This document shows, piece after piece, positions 45,445 to 56,130 of a stretch of DNA of 64,000 nt. Within the stretch, counting starts at the first letter, position 1. Every line of letters starts with the position of its first letter. A program made the translations under genes and the position numbers. The notes beneath the pieces are model-generated. The model worked only from the letters and a program-made list of their open reading frames with translations, made no database searches and had not been told where the DNA came from. Where the stretch lies: the NCBI RefSeq assembly GCF_001540865.1, contig NC_033640.1:2218305-2282304 (forward strand). Reading direction: 5' to 3'. The DNA is from Ananas comosus. Taxonomy: Eukaryota > Streptophyta > Magnoliopsida > Poales > Bromeliaceae.

Positions 45445-47690
45445 ATCCCTTTATTCTTTTTTATTTTGCATTTTTTTTTTATGGACAAGACGCCATCGTG
45501 AGGAAAGCATTGAAGGTAGTTCACATAAAAGTTTGTAATTCATTGAATGACTAAAATCTGAATTTTCACAATGAGTTCCATTTTTTTTTTGAACTTTCTT
45601 GTTGAAAGAATTGTTGGGGCCATTTGGTTTGTCACCTTAGGGGGTACTGATTAAAGACCCGATCATATAGATGTGGTCATGTGCTTTATCTATACAGTTT
45701 AGGATAAGTCTTAGTCTATATGTTTCTTATCAGTTTTTAGAATTTTTTTAAACATTATCTATATTTATTATATGTTCATAATCATCCAATCTAATCAAGA
45801 GTCAGGATATTTAGGGGTTCTCTCGTCTATTCTATTTATTGCGGATGTGTTATTTTCGCGCTTCGCACAATTCGTAGGATATAATTCGTATAATTCGTTT
45901 TTTAATTTCTTTAAATTTCGGTTAGAAAATACGTGTAAAAACGGGCTCGGTATATAATATTCGAATACGTGTGGATTTTCACGGACTTTGGATACTTCAC
46001 CAGTATTAAAAATTCGGAATCAAAAATTCGCGCTAGTTATAATAAATATATAATAATAATACTATTATTAATTACAAAATTTTTAACTAAAATATTAATA
46101 AATATTTTATATAAAACATACAAATAAGTATACTATTAAATAATAAATTATAATTATATCAACAAATCAGTAATATATTATATACTCTATCATACTATAC
46201 TGAGAGGGAGGTTCCACTGTGGAGTGGTGGACTCGCCTCCACGCCGGTCCGCAGCTGAAATAGCTCCGTGTGACCTCGCACTCACTTCCAACTCGAAGCA
46301 GTTATTTTTACTGTTATCTTTCCCTTTGGTGACCGATCGGTGCGACAGAGATGGATCCGCCCGCGCCCGGCCTTGCTACCTGCCAGCCGCAGAGAAATGC
46401 GCGCAGAGGAGCGGCGAACGGGGGGGGAGCGGCGGGGGACGGCGGTGGGGCGACGGGGTAGCGGGAGCCGAGGGGCGGGGGGGCGACCTGTGTGGGGAAT
46501 TCGCTCTCGAGTTGGGCTGTTCGTACTTAGAGTAAAAGGAACACAACTAGGTTTGCCTTGCGTATGAGTGCACATATGGTAAAGGTGGATCACAATGGAT
46601 AAACATGATAAGTTAGTTGGATTGAGAGCCTCCAATAATAAAGTATGTTGCAACTTTTGATTATGTTGCTTCACGTCCAGCTGACTTCGGAAAGCAACAA
46701 TTTGGACAAGAACGAAGCGAGTGTGGCAAACTGTTCGACAGGTTGATCGATGGCGACACTAGAAGGTAGATAGATCAAAGATGTTTTGTCGGCAGGGGTT
46801 CATCTTTCCCATTTTGGAGACGACTCGGGCGAGGAGATGGGATCCGCCGCCGCGGCCCTTGCTCCCGGCGCCGGCGAGTGCGGCGGAGGACGACGACGAC
46901 GCGAGCGGCGACGAGACCGGCGGCGACGTGAGCGGCGACAAGAGCGGCGACGATGCGACCCTCGGCCGCAAATCCGCGACCGCGATCGCCGATTTTTTGG
47001 GCGAATTGTTCGCGAATCGCGATTAATTCGCGAATAATAATTTTTGACGAAAAAATCGCGTTTTTTTTCAAACTTTTGGGAAAAATACGAAATTCGCCGT
47101 TTAATTCGTATTTTAAAAAATACGCGTATAATTCGCGTATTAATCGCGAATTAACTAACTAGGCTATATATACGCCCCGTTTTCTCCCGTAGGAACGACG
47201 GAAAAAGAATACGATGTAATTCGAGAATCCACAAAATCTTCCTTCTTCTCTCTCTTCTTCCTCTCTGGGATTTCCACCTACGTTCCCGGGGTTTTAGAGC
47301 GTGGACATAGGAGAGGACTCTGGTAGCCCTCTCCGATTGGCATCCGTGACGTAAGGCGATCCGTTCCGTGACGTAAAGCGTACGCGTGGAAGAAGACGAG
47401 AAACGTGGGAGATCCAGAAGCATCGAGACAGGGACGATCAAAGAAGGCTTGTAAAACGAGCAACCCGATCCAATTTCGGTTCCCGGATACGTTGGCTATC
47501 CGATTTGTAAGTTTCCGCTGCCTATTATATCCAACAGAAAAAATGTCATTTTCATAAATTCATTCTTTTTTTTTATATATGTACCTTTTGGTTTTTTGGT
47601 TTTGAAAAATCACAACTTATTATCCATGGTCTTATGTTATAGGGTATTTGCTTCTGCTCAGGTGTTGTTGTGTTTAATTATATATATATT
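45445..47690. mobile_element. TE-like region with GC-rich islands and AATTCG-rich borders
   Basis: Stretches at 45850..46020 and 47000..47160 are both full of ATTCG/CGAAT words and long ATACG-type runs, loosely inverted to each other. They enclose two GC-rich islands (46200..46560 and 46800..46990) whose open frames in several phases look compositional. From 47161 a leader-like stretch (TATATATACGCC, then CT-rich sequence) ends near 47530. No recognisable protein was found. It probably is a composite transposon with captured sequence. Confidence 0.35.
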
Positions 47691-47700
47691 TTTTTTTCAG

Positions 47701-47885
47701 GATTTGAGACTGTTACATACATGTTAGAGGTAACTCAAGTTACATATCTCTGTTATAATTCAGATTGGTTTGTAGTAGATGCTCATAAGGTGTTCACTTA
47801 ATTGCTTCTGTGGGGTTTCAGGGCTCATTCACTCATCAAGATTTCGCCAGGCATAAGAGCACAATTGGGCCAGGAGATGTGCAGG
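47701..47885 (+). pseudogene. Two exon-like pieces, weakly histone-fold-like
   Basis: A piece after TTTTTTTCAG (47701..47730) reads FETVTYMLE up to a GTAACT donor, and a second after GGGGTTTCAG (47822..47884) reads GSFTHQDFARHKSTIGPGDVQ up to a GTTTGG donor; the phases join. The pattern x-DFARHxKSTIxxxDV is reminiscent of the CENP-S/MHF1 histone fold (FARHAxRxTIxxxDV). This is a weak resemblance over about 20 residues, with no start or end found. The pieces lie upstream of a Helitron-like 3' end and may be captured. Confidence 0.25.
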
Positions 47886-48350
47886 TTTGGCTTTGTTTGA
47901 TTTTTTTTTAATATTAAAAAAGGATTGGTAAAAATATTTACCGAGAGATCCTCTATAGGCCATTTGAAATAGGCCCTCAATTTTATTTAATTTTCAATTA
48001 ACACTAGCTTGAACTTGTAACAATTTTTTTTATTTGAGTTGTTATGTGTAATCAAATTGTAAATTTTGTATTTGTCCTTTCTTATAATCTTATTATTTTT
48101 TTCACTAAACTATTGAGTTTGATTATATAGATTGTTGAGTTAATAAGTATGAAAATGTCATCTTTAATAGTTTTTTATTTAATAGTTTTTTATTTAATAG
48201 TTACAATTTTAATTTAATAGTTTTTATTTAATAAAGAGTATTAAATAGAATGAAAATTTTGTTTGTAAAAAAAATTTTATTTAATATTAGTTTCAATTTA
48301 AACTAATATTAATTAGTTTATAGAAATAATGATTGTTTCGATAGTGTCTA

Positions 48351-48381
48351 CCCGCTGCATCGCGCGGGTAACTACACTAGT
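48351..48381 (+). mobile_element. Helitron-like 3' terminus
   Basis: CCCGC-TGCATCGC-GCGGG forms a 5-bp stem hairpin, followed by eight bases and the terminal CTAGT, with T as next base. This fits the Helitron 3' end (hairpin, then CTRRT, insertion between A and T). Confidence 0.6.
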
Positions 48382-48710
48382 TAATTATAACTCCACTTGC
48401 TTTGGTATAATCTGAAATAATTAATTACTTTAAAAGCCTAAGTTATTAGGAAATAATATTTTAGTACTCTACATTCAACAATCATGTAAAGTAAGATAAC
48501 AAGTCCCGATAAAATATAGTATTGTTTAACGATGCATCGCGCGGGTAACTACACTAGTTAATTATAACTCCACTTGCTTTGATATAATCTGAAATAATTA
48601 ATTAATTTAAAAGCCTAAGTTATTAGGAAATAATATTTTAGTACTCTATATTCAACAATCATGTAAAGTAAGATAACAAGTCCCGATAAAATATAGTATT
48701 GTTTAACGAT
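48357..48710 (+). repeat. 177-bp tandem duplication starting in a Helitron-like end
   Basis: Units 48357..48533 and 48534..48710 differ by only a few substitutions (for example GGTATAATC versus GATATAATC). Each starts GCATCGCGCGGGTAACTAC, inside the terminal hairpin, so the second copy lost half its stem. Confidence 0.9.
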
Positions 48711-51060
48711 GAAAAGAATTTTAAAAAAAATTTTTTATTTTTTTCAACTTTTCTCACCAGTATAATTAGAAGTTTCAAATTAAAATTTTATTTTTGAACT
48801 TAAAATTTTATATTTACTTCAATACAATATCATTAACAGGTGAAGCCACAGCCTGCTATCCGCGTTTTCGGCCTGTGGGTCCCTTCCTCTTTTTTTTATT
48901 ACGTCGCTCATCTCTCTCTCTTTCCCCCCTTTCATCTCCGGGTTTTTGGCCTGTGGGTCCCTCCCCTCTTTTTTTTTTATGCCGCTTATCTCTCTCTCTT
49001 TTTCCCCTCTCATCCTCTGCAACCAAAGCCCTCTATCTCTTTTCTGTGCCTCCGTACGTCTCCGCCTCCTAATCGCCGCTGGAATTGTACTTGCTGCTTA
49101 CTTCTCCCCTCCGCGTTTTCGGTCTGTGGGTCCCTTGCGCAGCATTCAGCTTCTCCCTCTTTCTTTTTTGCGAACCCTATGTTCACCTAGGGTTAGCCTC
49201 TCCGCGGATCCATCGCTTGCCCGGAGATCCTTCCCTTCCTAGACCGTACGCCTGTATCTACCCAAAATCGGAGCATTTAATGCTGCTGCGCAACTGTCGC
49301 TGCCTATATCTACCGCAAATCGGTGCATTAAATGCCCCCACCAACCTGTCGCTTCATCGGAGATGGTTTTCTCCCTCGACCGTACGCGTGTATCTACTAT
49401 AGATATGGGCATTAAATGCCCCGTCGGATCCCCTCGCTTCTCCGGAGATCACTCGATCTCTCCGGTTGGCTGGGGATCGTTCTGATCTGCACTGCACCTC
49501 CGCTGCGGCGTCGTTCCGTTGTCATCTCAGAACGGTGCGCCACTCGAAGCCGGCGCCCTCCCCTTTTCTCTTCTCTTTTTTTTTGGTTTGTTCCAGTGCT
49601 GGTATGTATATATACCGTTGGCAAGTAAGGTTTGATGTCCAACAAAAAATCCCTTTCGACCTTGCAACTCTTACCAGTCAACCTATTATTATTTATAGTG
49701 GTGCTGCCTGCAGAGAGGAGGTCCGGTTCTCTGAAAGTTTCCTTGCTTGCTTCCTATTTTGATGTTCTCTGTCTATGTGCATGACTGGATTTGTTGATGC
49801 TTGGGTGCTTTGATGTTGGGTCGTGGTTTTGCATGTGACTTCTCTTGCTCTATCTGCTGTAATCTGATGTTTTTTATCATGAATTTTGTTTTCCTCTGCT
49901 TTTTCCCCCTTGGTTTTGCCTTGGATTTTGACAATTATTTTTCTTTATGTTCATTTTTTTTCTCTTCTTTTTACCTTAGCTTTCCCTAAGAGACTTTTTT
50001 TATTGAGCTTCTTCCCTTTTTAAAAAAAAAAATCTNAAAATAGTCTGTCAGGAAAATTGAAGCTAAAAAGAAGAAGAAATAAATATAAAGAAAAAATATA
50101 CCAAAATCCAGCCTGAAAATATTAGATTTTTTTTCTCTTCTTTTTACCTTAGCTTTCCCTAAGAGACTTTTTTTATTGAGCTTCTTCCCTTTTTAAAAAA
50201 AAAAATCTAATATTTTCAGGCTGGATTTTGGTATATTTTTTCTTTATATTTATTTCTTCTTCTTTTTAGCTTCAATTTTCCTGACAGACTATTTTTTACT
50301 TGGACTTCTCCAGTTTTTTTTATAAAAGTTGTTTCGGTTTCAGTTCGAGTCCTATGGCAAATTTTTAGGCTGCTTTTTTACCTGGGCTTCTTCAGTTTTT
50401 TTTATGTTTATTGTTTTCCTCTTCTTTTTACCTTGGCTTTTCTTAAGAGACTTTTTTTTATTAAGCTTCTTTCCTTTCTTATTATAATACATCTTTTTTC
50501 TTGGTCCACCTCCTTTTTACTATTGCTTTCTCCATCCGCAATGGCACGGCATTCGAATGGCCTCAGGGCAATCGCTGCAGCCTGCGAGCGAGACAATGAT
50601 GATATCGGCAATACTCGGAATCTATCTCTTCTTTGTTGATTTTTGGCCCACGAGTGCTACCTTCATTTCTGAAATTATCCGCACTGGCACGGCAATCGAA
50701 TGGCCTCAGAGCAATCGCTGCAGCCTGCGGCTATTATTGCAGAAATCCGATCCATACAATGTTCATCATACCTCTTTGCTTTGGGGGAAGAAGCTGCGAA
50801 TCTGAGCCTTGCATTATGTTTTCCCATATTTTTAGTATTTTTCTTGCTATTTTTGCGTCAATATGTTTTTTTCTTAAATTTAACAATCTGAATTTTTTGC
50901 GTCAATATATATTAATGGTTTTGTTTTGTCTTTGGACCTGAACTAATCTTTAGTAGCACAAATATTTATGCAAATATTATTTTTTTGTTGTTTAATATTT
51001 ATTATTGTATGTTCGCTGTAAATTTTTTTGTCCGTCGCGAAGCGCGGGTACTTAACTAGT
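48711..51060 (+). mobile_element. Possible non-autonomous Helitron ending at 51060
   Basis: It ends TCGCGAAGCGCGGGTACTTAACTAGT followed by T, a Helitron-like 3' end with a short imperfect hairpin. The body is GC/CT-rich from 48838 and repeats GTTTTCGGYCTGTGGGTCCC three times (about 48861, 48940, 49112) and ATGGCACGGC/ATGGCCTCAG words twice (50540 and 50684). The 5' end was not located and 48838 is only the composition border. Many overlapping frames exist but no protein is recognised. Confidence 0.45.
49954..50296. repeat. Direct plus inverted duplication centred on an N
   Basis: 49954..50035 repeats directly at about 50127..50208 (offset 173), while 50037..50126 is the reverse complement of about 50206..50295. 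A single N at 50036 joins them. The order is X, N, inverted Y, X, Y, which looks like a faulty gap closure rather than biology. Confidence 0.85.
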
Positions 51061-52238
51061 TTTTCATTAAGTTCCAAACTTTCTTGATTGTTACAACATT
51101 TTTTAATTTAGGGTTGTGGCTTGAAACAAACCTAATAACTAACATTAAAACATTTCATATTTTATAGCTTCTATCCACATTATTATATTTAATTAATGTG
51201 CTTTTTTATAGGTCAACCACTCAAACTTACGAGTCAAAACTTTTTATCTAAAACAATTTTTTTAGGCTGAAATGCATTTTACCCCATCAATAAATCACGT
51301 ATTGTACTTGACTCCTTGACTAAAAATAATATAATATTTCATTCCTTTAAATCTTACGCTGTTAGCAATTAATCTATTAGATAAAAAAATATATATATAT
51401 ACTCTAAATAGAGTTTGGACTTATTCATATATTATTATGGTTTTGCCGCTTGTTATTATCAGTGATTTCTTGCAAATGAAAGTGCTGATAAGTTACACGT
51501 AATTTCATTTGTTATGGCATGTTTGAAGTTAGCAAATTTTACCCAATTTTTTGAATAATACTTAGAATAATCTCTTGATGCTTCAGAAATGCTAAACAAG
51601 AGTGTAACTAGTAATGTACCTGCGCTTTGCTGCGAGTTCGATAAATATGTTCTTAATTATATTCATAACATATAATATATGTTACTACTAAATATATGTA
51701 TTGAATACATATTTGTAATGGCATTCATCAGTAAATTTGTATGATAAAAATATAAAAAATAAAATTTAATTAATTAAATTTATTTTATAGTATATTAAAT
51801 GTGACTTTGTTAAATATATTTTATGGTATTCAAAATATTTACATATTAAATGTTATAAATTTTTTGTTTATTAATTGATTAAAGTTTATGATATTTAGAT
51901 ATTATTTATGATGTATTGAATGCACCGAATTAACCAACACAATATGTGTCTCTTTCTTATGGTTTTCTTATATTTTATTTTATAGTAAAGCTTATTAATA
52001 AGAATAGGCTTTTATTTTAGTGAGAGATCATTAAAAAACCAATTCCTTCTAATGTGTNAACATGTGTCTCTTTCTTATGATTTTCTTATATTTTATTTTA
52101 TAGTAAAGCTTATTAATAAGAATAGGCTTTTATTTTAGTGAGAGATCATTAAAAAACCAATTCCTTCTAATGTGTTGGTAGTAATTTTGACTTAGAGTAG
52201 TTTTTTCCAATCGAAGATGTAGCTCTAAATAAAATATA
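51061..52238. other. AT-rich intergenic
   Basis: No gene. A minus-strand Helitron-like end (rc CGCAGCAAAGCGCAGGTACATTACTAGT) sits at 51607..51634, flanked by T in its own sense. 51944..52057 is directly repeated at 52062..52175 (one mismatch) across the N at 52058. Confidence 0.5.
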
Positions 52239-52603
52239 GGAAAAACTTCAAATACCACCCCTGTGGTTTCACACTTTCTCACTTTAGTACCTTGTCGTTT
52301 AAAGTGTATCAATTTAGTGCCCTGTAGTTTCATTTTTATTTTTTTTTATTATCGATTCTACTAAATTTTTTCGTTAAATCAGTGACAAAGTTAAAACTAA
52401 AGGTTACTAAAGTGAATATTCGATAAATCTAGGTGGGGTGTCTAAAGTTTTTTTTGTATATAATTTTAACGAAATATTAACGAAAAAACTGACGAAAAGA
52501 TAAAAATAAAATCACAAGATACTAACTTGATACACTTTAAACCACCGAATGTTAAAGTGAGAAAGTGCGAAACTATATAAGTGGTATATGAAGTTTACCC
52601 TAA
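52239..52603. mobile_element. MITE family M1, copy 2
   Basis: 365 bp with about 100-bp inverted repeats: AAACTTCAAATACCACCC and TTTAAAGTGTATCAATTTAGTGCC on the left versus the complement of TTGATACACTTTAAACCACC and GTGGTATATGAAGTTTACCC on the right. It is the same family as 8661..8996, 43 kb away. Confidence 0.8.
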
Positions 52604-53024
52604 ATTTTATAACCTAATTAAATCTCCTCAAAGACATAAAAAATAAAGGATACTAAAAAAATATAAGCAATTCTCTGCCATACAAACCCCAACCTCACAC
52701 GTGTCAACTTGAGTGGTGCACATATATCATGCTAACAAAAAAAAATCACAAAAAAAAAAGAAAAAGACAAATTCTCTGGAGACTTTTATTTTTAAATTAA
52801 ATCATGCTACGAAGGTTGAGAAGGTTATCTATAATCTATAAACTAATATGAATCCCTAATAATTTTGCCACGTGGCAAAAATTCCTTCACCCTCACTTTG
52901 GTCCTCTTTTAAACCGAACCGTTTTTTTTTCACCCGAACCGTTTTTTTCCACATGGCAATAATTGGGTTTTGAACTGTTTCCTCTCCCATCCGTTGCAGA
53001 GTTTCTCATAATAATTGGCCACTT
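52604..53024. other. Spacer before HIPP fragment
   Basis: AT-rich with no gene; two GAACCGTTTTTTT words at 52915..52950. Confidence 0.5.
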
Positions 53025-53640
53025 GCAGAATGACGATATCCGCGGACGCAGGGAGCAATAGGGTGACGGTGACGGGGCCGCGGATCCGTGGGAGGTGAAG
53101 GAGAGGATCGAGACTAAAATGAAGAGGAAGGTGGAGTTCGTCTCCCCAGCGAATCCACCCAAGAAGAATAAGGACAACAAAGTCAGCGACGACAAGAAGC
53201 CCAGCACCGACTCCCCCAAGCAGCCCATGAAAGACGCCGCCGCCGCCGGCAAGGGCGACGACAAAAAGCCCAAAGAGGTGCCCAATTTTCTTTTTATTTA
53301 TTTTTATTTATTTTTATTTTACCAATTAATTAATTAATTGAATCAATTAATTAACCTACTGGTCGTTTTTAATTAATTAATTAATTCATCGGTATTAATT
53401 CCTTATTTTTTTAAAAAAAAAATTTATAGCCTCCGGAGTCCACGGTGATGCTCAAGATCCGGCTCCACTGCGATGGGTGCATCGACCGAATTAGGGTTTC
53501 TTCTTTTCTTTTCTTTTTTTTAATGTGAAGTTAAATATTAATAATAATTAGCGGTTGTGCGGCACAGGGCTGAAGGAGGTGATGGTGGACGCGGCGAAGG
53601 ACCTTATCACGGTGAACGGCCACTTGCTTGATCAATTTTA
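53025..53640 (+). pseudogene. Truncated, frameshifted HIPP (heavy-metal-associated isoprenylated protein) fragment
   Basis: HIPPs bind metals through HMA domains and are prenylated at the C-terminus. The end of a first HMA domain is seen (SNRVTVTG, about 53068..53091), then a one-base frameshift in GGGCCGCGG, after which DPWEVKERIETKMKRKVEFV follows in the new frame. The Lys/Asp-rich linker (KNKDNKVSDDKKP...GKGDDKKPKE) runs to a possible donor at 53278. After a T-rich gap and TTATAG (53425..53430) comes PPESTVMLKIRLHCDGCIDRIR, the second HMA with its metal-binding CDGC. After another gap, LKEVMVDAAKDLITVNG (about 53571..53620) follows, then the homology stops. The N-terminus of HMA1, the C-terminus and the CaaX box are missing. 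It is either a pseudogene or a transposon-captured piece; Helitron-like ends lie 1.4-2 kb to the left. Confidence 0.8.
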
Positions 53641-55008
53641 TGAAGTTTCATGCATATTGTCTTCTGTAATGATATTTGAAGTGTAGGTGAATGATTGTTT
53701 CTAGATTGTACAGCACCTTCGATAGTTTCAAAAGTGATAGTTACTCCTGAACATACCAAAACATGTAAGTCATCTCTCTTAAGTAAAATGCATTATTAGG
53801 TCATGACTTCAGATATACCGTAGGGAATTTCTTTAATTCAGATATAACTTTTTTTTGTCTATTTTGTATCTCTGCATTTTTGGAGTACTTGCAATTTTTC
53901 TCTGAGTATCCAGAAGTAACTGATATTTTAGTTTGATCTGACCTGATAACGTAGCAATCTATCTAGGATTTTTAAGCCAATAATATTTTAAATTTTAGTA
54001 GTATTTTATTTTAATTTGCTTTTGAGGCTTCAATGAATGTCGCGACTCTCCGAAGCCCTCAGCTACCAAGTTCTTCTCCAAAATCTAAGGTAATTCGTCC
54101 TTGCTCATTCCTTTCTCTCTCTAGATCTTTGTTTATTTAGATCTATGTTATGATGTTTCAGTCAATTGAGGTTTTCAAACTCAGGTCTTCGGTATTAGAT
54201 TTTCTATTATAATTTGTATTTGATTTGTGCTGAGGTTTCACGATTGGGATTCCAATCCTCTGTTGGTAGTGATTATACTTAAGTTTTTTCTTGGTGAATT
54301 TTACTTTTTTTGTTGTAAATTGGGTGATATGAGGGAGTTGGTTGATTGGATCTATATATTGCCACTGCAGTCATTGAGAGTAAAGTGATGCAGTTTAAAA
54401 TATGCAAACAATTGTAGTTCGAGAAATGGTGACGGCAATAAGTAATAGAAAAAAAAAAGAGTACATAAGTGATTAAGTATCAATTAATTAGCAGGATGCA
54501 CCGAGTTTTAACCAGAAATTATAAACGATAATTTGATTGCTAATTTTGCTCAACTAGCGAAAAGCAACCATAGAGTATTGGATTGCCCACGAAGCTGAAA
54601 ACATACATTAAATAATAATATTAATAATAATAATAAGATCAATCTTGATAAAAATAAGGAAAGAAATAAAATTTAGTGTCTTTAATACCTTTCTGCTGAA
54701 AACTTTGAAAAGTTCTTTGACAATGGGACATGTCTAGAAAAGTTGTTGTAACAAAGGTTTCTGAAATTAAAACCAAATGACCAATAATGTAATTTTAAAA
54801 TTAATGTAAATATTTTTTTAAATGATGTTGAAATAGTAAAAAGTTTACAATGAAGTTAAGCTAAAGCAGTTGGTTAACTAAGCAGGTATATCTCCATACA
54901 AGTTGTTATTCAGGATCCTATATATTCATGAGAAGTTTGTTAAAATAATTCACAGAAGAAAAGTCTCTTTTACGACAAAATAAGAAATATATAGAAAGTG
55001 GGACTTAC
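53641..55008. other. Intergenic, some leader-like sequence
   Basis: No gene. Around 54040..54170 the sequence looks like a leader exon and intron border (CCAAAATCTAAG then GTAATTC, CT-rich sequence, then GATGTTTCAG), with no following reading frame. From 54440 AT-rich with (AAT)n at 54612..54636. Confidence 0.4.
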
Positions 55009-55085
55009 AAAGTTTCAATGTTATATCCTGCAGCTGCCCCAATTCTCCAGGAATTTTACCAAATAGGTTGTTGTATGATAAATCA
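55009..55085 (-). pseudogene. Orphan LRR exon of a receptor-like kinase
   Basis: On the minus strand, between a TATACAG acceptor and a TTT|GTAAGT donor, 77 bases read DLSYNNLFGKIPGELGQLQDITLKL, a plant-specific leucine-rich repeat (LxxNxLxGxIPxxLGxLxxL). LRR-RLK exons of this type are normally 72 bases and occur in series; no neighbouring LRR exon or kinase domain was found within several kilobases, so this is a stray or captured exon. Confidence 0.65.
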
Positions 55086-55345
55086 CTGTATAACAACAAT
55101 GTGAGTTGCCAAATCTAGGAGATGAAATAACAAAAAATGCAGAACATTTTGTAAGTTCCAAAATTCAGTAATGAGAAGATTACATGATTTAAACACTTCT
55201 TAGTTCCTCAAAATATATGATTTTTTTTATATATACAAATGTCATATGATAAGCAATTATGCATGTTTTATTTTTGGTGTTTGGAATTTTCATGTGATTT
55301 TGGGAGATGCTGACAGTCCTTTTCTCCTTTTATTTTAAACTCTAT
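55086..55345. other. Spacer between LRR exon and TRIM
   Basis: AT-rich, no gene. Confidence 0.5.
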
Positions 55346-56130
55346 TGTCACACCCCAATAATTCCACATCGAATAGAAATGGGGATGTGATTGGGTATAT
55401 AAGAGACTTAGACACTAGTAATAATAATTGGGCATAAGTATTTTGGGCCAGTGGTTGGGCCCAACGAGTTATTGTTACTAGTGGGCTGGGTCGTTATATT
55501 TGGTATCAGAGCCGGTTCACTAGCTGGACATGTGTGGCGAGTCTCGGCTGAGCCAGGGTCTGGATGACGGGCTAGCGAGATGAGTCTCACATCGCCTGGT
55601 GATCTTGGGCTGTGTGTGTGATTGGACTGACGAGGACGTCAGGGCCTTAACGGGGGGAGTCTGTCACACCCCAATAATCCCACATTGGATAGAAATGGGG
55701 ATGTGATTGGGTATATAAGAGACTTAGACACTAGTAATAATAATTGGGCATAAGTATTTTGGGCCAGTGGTTGGGCCCAACGAGTTATTGTTACTAGTGG
55801 GCTGGGTCGTTATATTTGGTATCAGAGCCGGTTCACTAGCTGGACATGTGTGGCGAGTCTCGGCTGAGCCAGGGTCTGGATGACGGGCTAGCGAGATGAG
55901 TCTCACATCGCCTGGTGATCTTGGGCTGTGTGTGTGATTGGACTGACGAGGACGTCAGGGCCTTAACGGGGGGAGTCTGTCACACCCCAATAATCCCACA
56001 TTGGATAGAAATGGGGATGTGATTGGGTATATAAGAGACTTAGACACTAGTAATAATAATTGGGCTTAAGTATTTTGGGCCAGTGGTTGGACCCAACGAG
56101 TTATTGTTGCTAGTGGGCTGGGTCGTTATA
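55346..56130 (+). mobile_element. Tandem TRIM: three LTRs and two internal domains
   Basis: LTRs at 55346..55498, 55662..55814 and 55978..56130 (153 bp each, TGTCACACCCCAATAAT to GGTCGTTATA) alternate with two 163-bp internal parts. Each internal part starts TT then TGGTATCAGAGCC (Met-tRNA primer site, 55501 and 55817) and ends with the purine tract AACGGGGGGAGTC next to the following LTR. The repeat period is exactly 316 bp and copies are almost identical, so expansion is recent. There is no coding capacity; the 60-aa frames repeated here on the minus strand are by-products. The LTR end is ATA rather than the usual CA. No exact target duplication. Confidence 0.88.

Noticed and set aside
46282..46674. 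130-aa minus-strand frame and overlapping plus-strand frames at 46224..46567
   Set aside because: Mutually overlapping frames in one GC-rich island; no protein family recognised.
52893..53285. 130-aa minus-strand frame
   Set aside because: Antisense shadow of the HIPP fragment.
55346..56130. Tandem 316-bp repeats as satellite or CRISPR-like array
   Set aside because: Units contain primer-binding site and purine tract in TRIM order; this is a eukaryotic genome and the unit structure is LTR/internal.
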